The notes beneath the pieces were generated by a model, which saw nothing but the letters and a program-made list of their open reading frames with translations, was not told where the DNA came from and ran no database searches. 64,000 bases of DNA from Longimicrobium sp. (GTDB lineage: Bacteria; Gemmatimonadota; Gemmatimonadetes; Longimicrobiales; Longimicrobiaceae): positions 98,331 to 162,330 of the forward strand of contig NZ_DASVSF010000022.1 of NCBI RefSeq assembly GCF_036388275.1, written 5' to 3'. This document shows positions 32,437-40,580 of the stretch, one piece after another (positions within the stretch are counted from its first letter, which is position 1; every line of letters begins with the position of its first letter). A program made the translations under genes and the position numbers.

Positions 32437-34281
32437 TCAGCGCCGGCCCGCCATCCCCTTCACCCGCCGGAAGATGGCCGTGGACTGCTCCAGCCCCAGC
32501 GCCGCCGCGACGCCGAAGTAGACGACGCCGAACGCGCCCAGGATGATGGCGCCGCGGAAGATGGGGAGCAGCGCATCCGGCGGAACCACGAAGCGCAGGC
32601 CGTACGCCGCGGCGGCGCCCGCCCCCGCGCTGATGAACATGCGCAGCAGGGGGCCCGCCCCCGCCCCGACCGGGCCGATGGTCCCGCGCAGCGAGCGCTT
32701 CAGCAGCCACCACTCCACCCAGGCCGCGATGCCGCCGCCCAGCGCCAGCCCCACCGTGCCCAGCGGCTTTCCGCCGATCGTCACGTCGGACCACAGGCCG
32801 CCGGGAATCTGAAAGCCGAGCTTCTCGAAGTTCACGGCCTCGAACTGCAGCATCAGCCCGACGGACAGGACGACGGAAAGCACCACGCGCACGATGGCGT
32901 ACCGCGCCGGCGTCTTCGTATCGCGGAGCGCGAAGAAGGTGGACGAGAGCAGGCGCGACGCCGTCGTCGCCAGCAGGCCGATGGAAAAGCCCACGAGCGT
33001 CAGCCAGACGACCAGCGTGTCCGCGCGCTTGAACCCGCCCGCCTGGAAGAGCGTGGCCACCACCACGTCGCCCAGCACCGTCATGGCGATGAACGAGGGA
33101 ACGATGTAGAACGCGATGCGCTCCAGCGCGCCGGACGCGCGCTTGCGCAGAACCTCGGCTCCTTCGGCGCGCTGGCGAGCCAGCTCCGGCAGCTCCGCCG
33201 CGGCCACGGCCATGCCGAACAGGCTCACGGGAAGGATGTACAGCAGCTGCGCGTACTGCAGCGTGGCCAGGGCGCCCACGGCCAGCAGGGAGGCCAGGAA
33301 ATAGTCCAGGTAGCCGCTGATCTGCACCACGCCGCGCCCCATCACCGCCGGGCCCGCGTTGCGCACCGCTTCGCGCACCCCCTCCAGCTTGGGCGCCCAC
33401 GTCACCCGCAGCTCGCGGTTCAGCCGCAGCACCTTGGGAAGCTGCACCAGGAACTGCAGCACGCCGCCCGCCAGCGCGCCCCACGCCAGCGCGATCACCA
33501 GCTTGTCCAGCGCCATCCCGCTGCCGAAGATCAGCAGCGTGCCGATCATCGCCGCGTTCCACAGCACCGGGGCAAAGTACGGCAGGAAGAAGCTGCGATG
33601 GCTGTTCAGAATGCCGAGCGACCACGCCGAAAGCACCAGAATTCCCGCCATGGGAAAGATGATGCGCGTGACGGTGACGGTCAGCTCGTGGCGCTCGCCT
33701 TCCAGCCCGGGAAAGAAGATGGTGACCAGGAACGGCGCGAAGAACACGCCGACGAGCGAGAGCGCGGCCGCCGCGGCGAACAGCAGCGAGAAGATGGCGC
33801 CCGCGACGCGTCCGGCCTCCTTTTCCCGCCCCTGGTGCAGCAGTTCCGAATAGACGGGGATGAACGAGGCGCTGAGGGTGCCTTCGCCCAGCAGGTTCTG
33901 CAGCAGGTTGGGCATGCGAAGCCCGGCCGCGAACACGTCCGCGTAGAGCGAGGTGCCGAAGTACTGCGCGAACACGCGGGCCCGCACCAGGCCGGCGATG
34001 CGGCTGAGCAGGATGCCCGCGGCCACCAGCATCGACGCGGAACCCGAGCTCTTGGCCGCCTTGGGCACCATTGCCGGCGGCTCCACGGCCTCGTCGGCCG
34101 GGTCGTACGACGCGGACGCGTCCTCCAGCGCCTCCAGCGCCGGCATTTCCATCGTGGCGTCCGGATCCGGCTGCAGCAGCCCGTCCGCCGGCCGGTGCCG
34201 AACGGGCGGGGGCTGCAGCAGCGTCCGATCGTCGTCTTCTTCGGGAAGGTCGGGAGGCGGCGGGGCTCCGTCGCGGCTCAT
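32437..34281 (-). CDS. murJ: lipid II flippase MurJ (MVF family)
   Basis: A 614-residue protein of the MOP superfamily that flips lipid II across the inner membrane for peptidoglycan synthesis. From about residue 80 on, some 13-14 transmembrane helices follow the MurJ pattern: GILLSRIAGLVRARVFAQYFG at helix 1, then LLGEGTLSASFIPVYSELL (the conserved GEGALSAAFIPV-type motif), and RLLSSTFFALRDTKTP in the second half. The first 80 residues are a Pro/Asp/Glu-rich, probably disordered cytoplasmic extension not found in the typical enzyme. ATG 34281 avoids overlap with bshC; a longer start at 34377 is possible. It lies 55 bases after the bshC stop and has its own terminator. Confidence 0.94.
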   Translation of the reverse strand: MSRDGAPPPPDLPEEDDDRTLLQPPPVRHRPADGLLQPDPDATMEMPALEALEDASASYDPADEAVEPPAMVPKAAKSSGSASMLVAAGILLSRIAGLVRARVFAQYFGTSLYADVFAAGLRMPNLLQNLLGEGTLSASFIPVYSELLHQGREKEAGRVAGAIFSLLFAAAAALSLVGVFFAPFLVTIFFPGLEGERHELTVTVTRIIFPMAGILVLSAWSLGILNSHRSFFLPYFAPVLWNAAMIGTLLIFGSGMALDKLVIALAWGALAGGVLQFLVQLPKVLRLNRELRVTWAPKLEGVREAVRNAGPAVMGRGVVQISGYLDYFLASLLAVGALATLQYAQLLYILPVSLFGMAVAAAELPELARQRAEGAEVLRKRASGALERIAFYIVPSFIAMTVLGDVVVATLFQAGGFKRADTLVVWLTLVGFSIGLLATTASRLLSSTFFALRDTKTPARYAIVRVVLSVVLSVGLMLQFEAVNFEKLGFQIPGGLWSDVTIGGKPLGTVGLALGGGIAAWVEWWLLKRSLRGTIGPVGAGAGPLLRMFISAGAGAAAAYGLRFVVPPDALLPIFRGAIILGAFGVVYFGVAAALGLEQSTAIFRRVKGMAGRR

Positions 34282-34336
34282 TGGCGCGTGCTCGTGAGAG
34301 AACGCCCACGCGGCATGGGCCGGGCGGGCGAGAGGT

Positions 34337-35968
34337 TCAGGTATTTGGCCCGGGCGCGGGTGCATGGACCGCGCCATCCCCCGCCCCGAAGCGGATATCC
34401 ATCGCCGCGGCGACGTCGTGCAGCAGCGTGGACTGCATCGCCAGGAACGGCATCACGTTCAGCGTGCGCTCCTGCGGCGCGCCCAGCGGCATCAGGTAGT
34501 TGCGGACGAGGGGAAGGTCGTGCGTCAGCCCGCGGTCGCGCTTCTTGGCGTGGGAGAGGATCTTCCGCTCGGCCTCGGCGACGGCCAGGAGCGCACGGTT
34601 CCGCCGCGCGCCGATGGCCCCCTCCAGGTTGGGATCGATCCCCTCCGCCGCGTCCATCACCGACCCGAAGCGCTCCACCAGGGTCGTGCGCAGCGCGGCA
34701 AGGCTCTCGTGTACCTCCGCGGGCAGGCGGTTGCGAGCCATCCGGGCCAGCAGCTCGTGCTCCGGCATCCGCAGCTCGTCGTCGGCGACGCCCAGCGCGG
34801 ATGCGGCTTGTTCGGCCACGTCCGGCACCAGGCGCACGGAAAAGCGGGGATACGCCACGGGCGGGCGGATGCCGTAGGCGTCGAACAGCGGCGCGATCTG
34901 CGCGAAGTAAGCGACCTCCGCCGGCCCGCCGACGTACGCCAGCGTCGGGAACACCGCCGATTCCACCACGGGCCGCAGGAACACGTTGGGGCTGAACGAC
35001 GTCGGCTCGGCAGCCATCCGCGCAGTGACCTCTGGGACAGTGAACCGCTCGCGGGCGTCGCCGGCTACCCACGCGTCTCCCACGCGGGCCAGCCGCTCGC
35101 GGCCAGCCGGCCCGTGGTAGAAGACGTTGGCTGCGTCCTCCACCAGGGTCACCTGCCCGGGGTACCCGGCCGCCTCCATCTCCGCTGTCCGCTCGCGCAA
35201 CAGCCGCTCGTGGATCGCCGCATCTGTTACATCCTGCTGCAGGATGTGGACGGAGGCTTGCTTCAGGGCTGGATCCGCAGCGTCGGTCACCAGCAGGTCG
35301 AAGGCCGCGAACAGCCTCTCGACCGTCCCGCGGAACGCGCCCGCCACCGTCTCTCCCGGCGTATAAGGATCTAAAATTCCCCGTAGATCAACGGCGTTAC
35401 TCCCATGGTGGGAAACAAGTTCCCGCCACTCACCTGCTACGATTTCTACATCCTCGCCCAGCCGCATTTCGCTCATCGTTAACGGCCGCCGATCCGTCGC
35501 CACGACACACAGGCGGCGCAGCTTCCCCGCCCCGTCGACGCCGAAGGCATGGTTCACTTCGGCGAAATCATGGTCCTCGGAGGCGCACCAGAAGACGGGC
35601 AGAACGACAATTCCCAGCTCCCGCTCCAGCGCTTCGGCCAGCCGGATGGCGGTGAGGATCTTGTGGATGGTGTACATGGGGCCGGTGAACAGCCCCGTCT
35701 GCTGGCCGGTGGTCACCATCGCGCCGCCCTGCTCCACGAAGCTCGCCAGCCGCTCCGCCGCGCGGGCGGAGGTGGGGCGCACGGCCGCGGCCGCCATCTC
35801 CCGCTCCCGCCTTCCGAACCGACCCTGCACCTCCGTCAGCTTCTGGCGGAAGGATTCCAGGTCGCGCGGGTGCCCGGAAAAGAATCGCGCGGCCCCCGGC
35901 AAGCCCGACTGGTAGTCGTCGGCCAAGCGGTTGCCGCGCAGGGGCGAAATCTCGATCCGCAGTGTCAG
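34337..35968 (-). CDS. bshC: bacillithiol biosynthesis cysteine-adding enzyme BshC
   Basis: A 543-residue protein, matching the roughly 540 residues of BshC (YllA). In bacillithiol synthesis BshC adds cysteine to GlcN-malate. Marks: ARFFSGHPRDLESFRQKL near the start, the nucleotide-binding-like MVTTGQQTGLFTGPMYTIHK (about 85-104), FWCASEDHDFAEVNH (about 124-138), PRFSVRLV, and the C-terminal coiled coil. The start is odd: the only canonical in-frame start is GTG 36115, overlapping rlmH by four bases, but the intervening 49 codons have low third-position GC. A CTG at 35968, five bases after GGGGAGG, gives the family's usual N-terminus and is annotated. bshA and bshB are not in the window. Confidence 0.88.
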   Translation of the reverse strand: MTLRIEISPLRGNRLADDYQSGLPGAARFFSGHPRDLESFRQKLTEVQGRFGRREREMAAAAVRPTSARAAERLASFVEQGGAMVTTGQQTGLFTGPMYTIHKILTAIRLAEALERELGIVVLPVFWCASEDHDFAEVNHAFGVDGAGKLRRLCVVATDRRPLTMSEMRLGEDVEIVAGEWRELVSHHGSNAVDLRGILDPYTPGETVAGAFRGTVERLFAAFDLLVTDAADPALKQASVHILQQDVTDAAIHERLLRERTAEMEAAGYPGQVTLVEDAANVFYHGPAGRERLARVGDAWVAGDARERFTVPEVTARMAAEPTSFSPNVFLRPVVESAVFPTLAYVGGPAEVAYFAQIAPLFDAYGIRPPVAYPRFSVRLVPDVAEQAASALGVADDELRMPEHELLARMARNRLPAEVHESLAALRTTLVERFGSVMDAAEGIDPNLEGAIGARRNRALLAVAEAERKILSHAKKRDRGLTHDLPLVRNYLMPLGAPQERTLNVMPFLAMQSTLLHDVAAAMDIRFGAGDGAVHAPAPGPNT

Positions 35969-36111
35969 TGGTGCCTCCCCGTCAGGATACGTGTTGAACC
36001 GCAGGGAATAGGGAATGGGGAGTACGGAATCGCAAGGGGCACCAAACGCGATCGGCCACCCTCCGGGCGAGAGTGGCCGACGATCGAGGGCGACCGATGA
36101 TCGGGATGCCG

Positions 36112-36588
36112 TCACTCCCTCCCCTTGTGATACGGCTCGCCGCGGTTGATGGTGCCGGCACGGTACAGCTGCTCCACCAGCACGAGGCGCGCGAGCTCAT
36201 GCGACAGCGTCATCGACCCAAGCGCCAGCAAGTGGCTGGCGCGCGACAGGATCTCGTCCGACAGCCCGTAGGCGCCGCCGATCAGGAACGCGACGCCGGG
36301 GCTGGAGCGCACCTGCAGGTCCGCGAGGTACGAGGCGAGCTTGTGCGAGTCCCACGCCCTCCCCGTTTCGTGCAGCGCCACGATCTCCGCACCAGCCGGC
36401 ACGCGGGCCAGCAGCCGCTTCCCTTCCTCGTCGCGCACCCGGGCCGCGTCGCCCCGCCCGCGGTACTGCTCCTCCTTCACCTCGTGCGCCTCGAATGCAA
36501 AGTACCGCCGCACCCGCGACTCGTACTCGCCGATCGCGTCCCCGATCGCCCCCTTCGCCTTCCCGACCGACGCCACAACGAGCTTCAC
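36112..36588 (-). CDS. rlmH: 23S rRNA (pseudouridine1915-N3)-methyltransferase RlmH
   Basis: A 158-residue SPOUT methyltransferase that methylates pseudouridine 1915 in 23S rRNA on the assembled 70S ribosome. Family marks: KLVVASVGKAKG at the start, LHETGRAWDSHKLASYL (about residue 73-89), the knot motif FLIGGAYGLSDEIL (about 101-114), and SLGSM-type SMTLSHELARLVLVEQLYRA at the end. Length is normal. The GTG start overlaps the upstream antitoxin-like stop (GTGA), and the stop overlaps the alternative GTG of bshC. Coupled translation with an antitoxin-like gene is unusual for this housekeeping gene. Confidence 0.94.
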   Translation of the reverse strand: MKLVVASVGKAKGAIGDAIGEYESRVRRYFAFEAHEVKEEQYRGRGDAARVRDEEGKRLLARVPAGAEIVALHETGRAWDSHKLASYLADLQVRSSPGVAFLIGGAYGLSDEILSRASHLLALGSMTLSHELARLVLVEQLYRAGTINRGEPYHKGRE

Positions 36589-36845
36589 GACTCGCCCTCT
36601 GCCGATCCAAGCATTCCTTCTACGATCGCATCAACCTCTTCGAACGAGTAGGTTTTCATCTCTCCCGTCCGATACGCTCGGACGCGGCGCGCGATCTCGG
36701 CCTCCCACGCCTGTTCAATTGCGGGATCCTCGTCGAGGCTGGCCAGGAGCCGCTCCGTCAAGCGCGCCCTGTCCCCTCGGGACAATTGCAACGCAGCGCT
36801 TTCGATTTCTTCGAACATCACGACTTCGTCAGCGAGTCGGGCCAT
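36585..36845 (-). CDS. addiction-module antitoxin-like protein (RelB/ParE-partner, PF09720-like)
   Basis: An 86-residue protein resembling the short addiction-module component family (Unstab_antitox, PF09720): FEEIESAALQLSRGDRARLTERLLASLDEDPAIEQAWEAEIARRVRAYRTGEMKTYSFEEV-type layout, with the SRGDRARLTERLLASLDED core and a W in the second helix. Members usually precede a ParE/RelE toxin, but no such gene follows; rlmH does, overlapping by four bases. ATG 36845 is used because GGGAGGGG lies just upstream; starts at 36857 and 36818 are also possible. It lies 49 bases after the 56-residue gene of the PIN pair. Confidence 0.7.
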   Translation of the reverse strand: MARLADEVVMFEEIESAALQLSRGDRARLTERLLASLDEDPAIEQAWEAEIARRVRAYRTGEMKTYSFEEVDAIVEGMLGSAEGES

Positions 36846-36894
36846 CTCCCCTCCCATCCCTTACCAACGACGATTGTGCCGCAGGCGCGACCCT

Positions 36895-37065
36895 TCAGGC
36901 GACCGCATGCTTCTCAGGCAGCGGTGACTGATCCTCATGTTTGGGATGCCCCTCGTTCAGGTACAGCAGGATCTCCTCCGTGCTCATCCCTTCCATCTCG
37001 CGGCTCATCTTCTCGCGGATGTCCCGCTGGAGCTGCACGGCGTCAATACTTGGTTCGGTCGGCAT
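36895..37065 (-). CDS. small antitoxin-like protein paired with the PIN gene
   Basis: A 56-residue protein. The core QRDIREKMSREMEGMSTEEI is amphipathic, and LLYLNEGHPK follows; it resembles short antitoxin-like partners found beside PIN-domain genes. The start is ATG 37065 and the stop TGA 36897-36895. It overlaps the 3' end of the PIN gene by 23 bases in another frame, so the two are translationally coupled. The codon usage and overlap support a real gene. Acting as antitoxin is inferred from position and size only. Confidence 0.6.
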   Translation of the reverse strand: MPTEPSIDAVQLQRDIREKMSREMEGMSTEEILLYLNEGHPKHEDQSPLPEKHAVA

Positions 37066-37519
37066 CGAGGTTCACCTCGCGTGGGGTGCGAATTTCGAGA
37101 GACCGGTAGCCCTCCCGCACGTTCACCGCATTGTACCCCTTTACACGCAGCAGGTTTACGATGTGCTTGAAATTCCAGCTAACCAGAACGTCGGCGTCGT
37201 TGATCGTGGCGATCGCGATGTGCTGAGCATCCGCGAGCATGCCGGCGCCAATGACTCGCGCCGCCAGATACTTGTCTGCCAACTCCAGAGCTTCCGGCGA
37301 GACCCGCAACTCCTCTACCGCGCCCTGCGGAAGTCCGTGCAGGATCGCGCTTACGGCCGGTGGGGCCATCAGCAGTTCCCGACGTGTGATTGCCGAAATC
37401 AGCAGAATACAGGCCCCAATCCGGGCGCTCTCGATCAGCTTGAGCGAGTCTCCCGCGAACTTCGCATCGAAACACCCGCCGATCACCGATGTGTCGACGT
37501 AAATCCGTCTCCGCCCCAT
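37043..37519 (-). CDS. PIN-domain protein, probable VapC-like toxin
   Basis: A 158-residue PIN nuclease-like protein. It starts RRRIYVDTSVIGGCFDA with the first acidic residue (Asp9), then TRRELLMAP, MLADAQHIAIA and NDADVLVSWNFKHIV, which carry the other expected acids of the PIN metal site. Similar proteins are annotated as type II toxin VapC-like nucleases that cut tRNA or rRNA. It precedes and overlaps a 56-residue antitoxin-like gene, so the order is toxin first, the reverse of classical vapBC. It starts 22 bases after nadB ends. Third-position GC is lower than in neighbours, which suggests recent acquisition. Confidence 0.8.
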   Translation of the reverse strand: MGRRRIYVDTSVIGGCFDAKFAGDSLKLIESARIGACILLISAITRRELLMAPPAVSAILHGLPQGAVEELRVSPEALELADKYLAARVIGAGMLADAQHIAIATINDADVLVSWNFKHIVNLLRVKGYNAVNVREGYRSLEIRTPREVNLDADRTKY

Positions 37520-37541
37520 CTCCCCTCCCGCACCCGTTCAT

Positions 37542-39113
37542 CTACCTGACGACGATGGTGTCGCGGAGGGAATGCTCGTTGTCTTTGTACGGGTTGTCAA
37601 GATTGTAGTTCAGCCCGCGGCTCTCCTTCCGGCGCAGGGCGCAGCGGACGATCAGGAGCGCGGTCTGCACCAGGTTGCGAAGTTCCACCAGGTCGTCGGT
37701 GGGGCGGCAGTCGGCCCAGACGGCGTTCACCTTGAGCGAGATGGCGCGCAGCCGCAGCTCGGCCTCGGACAGGCGCGCGTCGGAGCGCACGATGCCCACC
37801 AGGTCCCACATCAGGTTGCGGATGGACTCGCGCTCCTCCACCAGGAACGCGGGATCCACGTCGGTCGTTCCCGCGGGCGCGTGCACGTGCTCGGGGGTGA
37901 GCGGTCGGGTGACGCTCAGCTGGGGGCCCAGACGCGCGGCGGCGCGGTGCGCAAAGACGACCGCCTCGAGCAGCGAATTGCTGGCCAGGCGGTTCGCGCC
38001 GTGCACGCCCGTGCAGGCCGTCTCGCCCGCGGCGTACAGGCCAGGGACGGAGGTGCGCCCGTCCGTGTCCGTCAGCACGCCGCCGCACAGGTAATGGGCG
38101 GCGGGCACCACGGGCAGCGGCTCGGTGAGCATGTCGATCCCCCGGTCCGCCGTCTCGCGCAGGATGTTGGGAAAGCGTTCGCGGATCTCGTGCTTCGGGA
38201 TTCCCGAGCAGTCCAGCAGCACGAACGCGTCGCCCGACTCCTTCATCTCGCGGTCGATGGCCCGGGCCACCACGTCGCGGGGCGCCAGCGAGGCCAGCGG
38301 ATGGTAGTCCTGCATGAAGGGCGTGCCGTCGCGCCGCCGGAGCACCGCGCCCTCGCCGCGCACCGCCTCGGAGATCAGGAAGGTGCGCTCGCGGGCCGGG
38401 TACAGGGCCGTCGGATGGAACTGGATGAACTCCATGTTCGCCACCTTGGCGCCTGCCCGATACGCCATCGCCACGCCGTCGCCCGTGGCGATGGCGGGAT
38501 TGGTCGTGTGGCGATACACCTGGCCACATCCGCCCGTCGCGAGCATCACCGCGCGCGCCAGGAACGGCAGCAACTCGCCCGTCTCCGCATCCAGCACCAG
38601 CACGCCGCAGCAGCGCTCGCCCAGGGTGCCGGGATCCGTCGCCGTCAGCAGGTCCACGGCCTGGTGGTTCTCGAACACCCGCACGTTGCCCGTCTCCGCC
38701 GCGGCTGCCAGCAGGGCGCGCTCGATCTCGCGCCCGGTCAGATCGTCGGCGCGCACAATGCGCCGGCGCGAGTGGCCGCCCTCCAGCCCCAGCGACAGGT
38801 CTTCGCCCGCCCGCGTGAACGCCACGCCCAATTCGATGAGCTCGCGGACGCGCTCCGGGCCTTCGCGCACCAGCACGTCCACGGCGTCGGGGTGGCAGAG
38901 GCCGGCGCCGGCGACGAGCGTGTCCTCCATGTGCAGCGCGGGCGAATCGTCGTCGGCGAACACGGCCGCGATGCCGCCCTGCGCGTAGTTGGTGCTGCTG
39001 TCCGGGCGGCTCTTCTTGGTGATGAGCGCCACGCTGCCGTACTTGGCCGCCTTGAGTGCGAACGACAGCCCCGCGATGCCGCTGCCGATCACCACGACAT
39101 CGGCCTGCATCAT
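37542..39113 (-). CDS. nadB: L-aspartate oxidase
   Basis: A 523-residue flavoprotein that oxidises L-aspartate to iminoaspartate, the first step of NAD synthesis with NadA. The FAD-binding start is ADVVVIGSGIAGLSFALKAA. Further marks are SSTNYAQGGIAAVF, GLEGGHSRRRIVRADDLTG, EFIQFHPTALYP, AHYLCGGVLTDTDGRTSVPG and GANRLASNSLLEA, all typical of NadB rather than succinate dehydrogenase. The C-terminal helical region and RGLNYNLDNPY end are also normal. ATG 39113 overlaps the lpxK stop (ATGA). nadA and nadC are not in the window. Confidence 0.95.
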   Translation of the reverse strand: MMQADVVVIGSGIAGLSFALKAAKYGSVALITKKSRPDSSTNYAQGGIAAVFADDDSPALHMEDTLVAGAGLCHPDAVDVLVREGPERVRELIELGVAFTRAGEDLSLGLEGGHSRRRIVRADDLTGREIERALLAAAAETGNVRVFENHQAVDLLTATDPGTLGERCCGVLVLDAETGELLPFLARAVMLATGGCGQVYRHTTNPAIATGDGVAMAYRAGAKVANMEFIQFHPTALYPARERTFLISEAVRGEGAVLRRRDGTPFMQDYHPLASLAPRDVVARAIDREMKESGDAFVLLDCSGIPKHEIRERFPNILRETADRGIDMLTEPLPVVPAAHYLCGGVLTDTDGRTSVPGLYAAGETACTGVHGANRLASNSLLEAVVFAHRAAARLGPQLSVTRPLTPEHVHAPAGTTDVDPAFLVEERESIRNLMWDLVGIVRSDARLSEAELRLRAISLKVNAVWADCRPTDDLVELRNLVQTALLIVRCALRRKESRGLNYNLDNPYKDNEHSLRDTIVVR

Positions 39114-40135
39114 CGCGCCCGCTCCCGCAGCACGCGCCGCAGCGCCGCATCCAGCACGTCCGCCCCGCTTTCGATCGCCACGCTCTGCTCCAGCACGTAT
39201 GCCCGGGTGGAATCCGGCAGCAGGGGCCGGAGCTTTACCGCGTCCTTGTGCGTCATCACCATCCACCGTCCCGCCGTGCGTTTCACGATTTCCGCCACGT
39301 CGCGGGCGGAGAACGCGTAGTGGTCCGGGTAGAGCGCCGGCTCCACCTCCGCGTCCTCCTCGCGCAGGTGCTGCAGGTACGGGCCGGGCGTGGCCAGCGC
39401 GGCAACGGCCACGATCGAGCGGCCCGCCAGCGCGTCCAGCGGCATCGCGGCCCCGCCGCCGAGCGGCGCCAACCCCACCGGCCTCAGCGCGACCTGCACG
39501 ATCGGCTTGCCGGGATGGAGCCGCGCAACCTCAGCCGCCACCTCGCGCGCCTGCGACATACCCGCGCTCTTGCGCGTAAGCACGATCAGGTCCGCACGCC
39601 CGAGCGCCTGGATGCCTTCGCGCCAGGGCCCGCGCGGAAGCACCCGCGGGCGGGCGGGCCATCCATCGACCGCCACCAGCACCAGGTCCAGGTCTCGCGC
39701 CAGCGCGCGGTGCTGAAACGCATCGTCGAGCACGAGGACGTCGCATCCCGCCGCGACGGCCTCTCGCGCGGGATCGATTCGCTTGGCACCGCGGAAGACG
39801 GGGATATCGGGGTTCAGCTCGCGATGGACGACGATCTCGTCTTCGCCGTAGCCGCGGAGCACGATTGCCGGCCGATGACCCCACTCCCGCAGCCGCGCGG
39901 CCAGCCATGCCGCGAACGGCGTCTTCCCCGCCCCGCCTACGGCCACGTTTCCGACGCTGATTACCGGCACGTCCACGCGCTCCGTGCGGAGCCATCCCGC
40001 GTCGTAGCCCCGGTTTCGGAGCGCGACGCCCGCGCGGAATGCGGCCTCGGCCGGCGCGAGGGCGACGCGGAGCGCGTGCCCCGCCGCGCCTGCTTCACCT
40101 GCCCACCAGCGGTGGACCCAGGCGTCGAGGCTCAC
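39110..40135 (-). CDS. lpxK: tetraacyldisaccharide 4'-kinase LpxK
   Basis: A 341-residue inner-membrane-associated kinase that phosphorylates the 4' position of the lipid A disaccharide. The P-loop is in VISVGNVAVGGAGKTPF (about residues 50-66). LVLDDAFQHRALARDLDLVLV is the family DGLQH-like motif, with DDAFQH here. KDAVKL and the PDHYAFSARD block are also typical. GTG 40135 is preceded by a GGAGGGGG ribosome site inside a repeat; an upstream frame to 40168 is less likely. It closes the lpx gene set, and nadB is coupled to its stop. It is separated from the upstream acyltransferase by 445 bases of repeats. Confidence 0.92.
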   Translation of the reverse strand: MSLDAWVHRWWAGEAGAAGHALRVALAPAEAAFRAGVALRNRGYDAGWLRTERVDVPVISVGNVAVGGAGKTPFAAWLAARLREWGHRPAIVLRGYGEDEIVVHRELNPDIPVFRGAKRIDPAREAVAAGCDVLVLDDAFQHRALARDLDLVLVAVDGWPARPRVLPRGPWREGIQALGRADLIVLTRKSAGMSQAREVAAEVARLHPGKPIVQVALRPVGLAPLGGGAAMPLDALAGRSIVAVAALATPGPYLQHLREEDAEVEPALYPDHYAFSARDVAEIVKRTAGRWMVMTHKDAVKLRPLLPDSTRAYVLEQSVAIESGADVLDAALRRVLRERAR

Positions 40136-40140
40136 AGGGT

Positions 40141-40568
40141 CCCCCTCCCCCGGCCCCTCCCCCGGCAAACTGCGCCGGGAGAGGGGGGAACTTCATGCCG
40201 GATGAGACTGGATTCGGCGCATTCCCCGGCTGCCCTCTCCCCCCGGCCCCCTCTCCCGCAAGCGGGAGAGGGGGAGAATTCACGCCGGATGAGGCTGGAT
40301 TCGGCGCACTGCCAGGCAGCCCCCTCTCCCCGGCCCTCGCCCCCGCTTCGCAGGGGAGAGGGAGAATTCGATCGCGCTCCCGCTGGCGTGGCGCACTCGA
40401 TTGGCTCCCTTCCCCCGCGCAGTTTGCGGGGGAAGGGTTGGGGATGGGGGGCGCCGGCCTGAGCGCCGGGCCATCCTGACGCTCCCAACCCCGAAGTGTA
40501 CCCCCTCTCCCACGCTGTTTGTGGGAGAGGGGGGACGAGCCTGGGCGAGGACGGGTGAGGGCCCCACG
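40141..40568. repeat. cluster of palindromic intergenic repeats between the acyltransferase and lpxK
   Basis: Several hairpins: CCCCTCCCCCGGC...GCCGGGAGAGGGG (40154-40186), CCCTCTCCCGCAAGCGGGAGAGGG (split arms, 40249-40272), CCCTTCCCCCGCG...GCGGGGGAAGGG (40408-40437) and CCCTCTCCCAC...GTGGGAGAGGG (40503-40530). GCCGGATGA-RCTGGATTCGGCGCA occurs twice 88 bases apart (about 40197 and 40284). From 40405 on it parallels the composite repeat at 29831. No gene is seen here. Confidence 0.75.
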
Positions 40569-40580
40569 ACGTCTGGCTCC

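Noticed and set aside
40141..40568. CRISPR-like repeats
   Set aside because: The repeats are palindromic, of unequal length and spacing, without regular spacers, and no cas genes are present.
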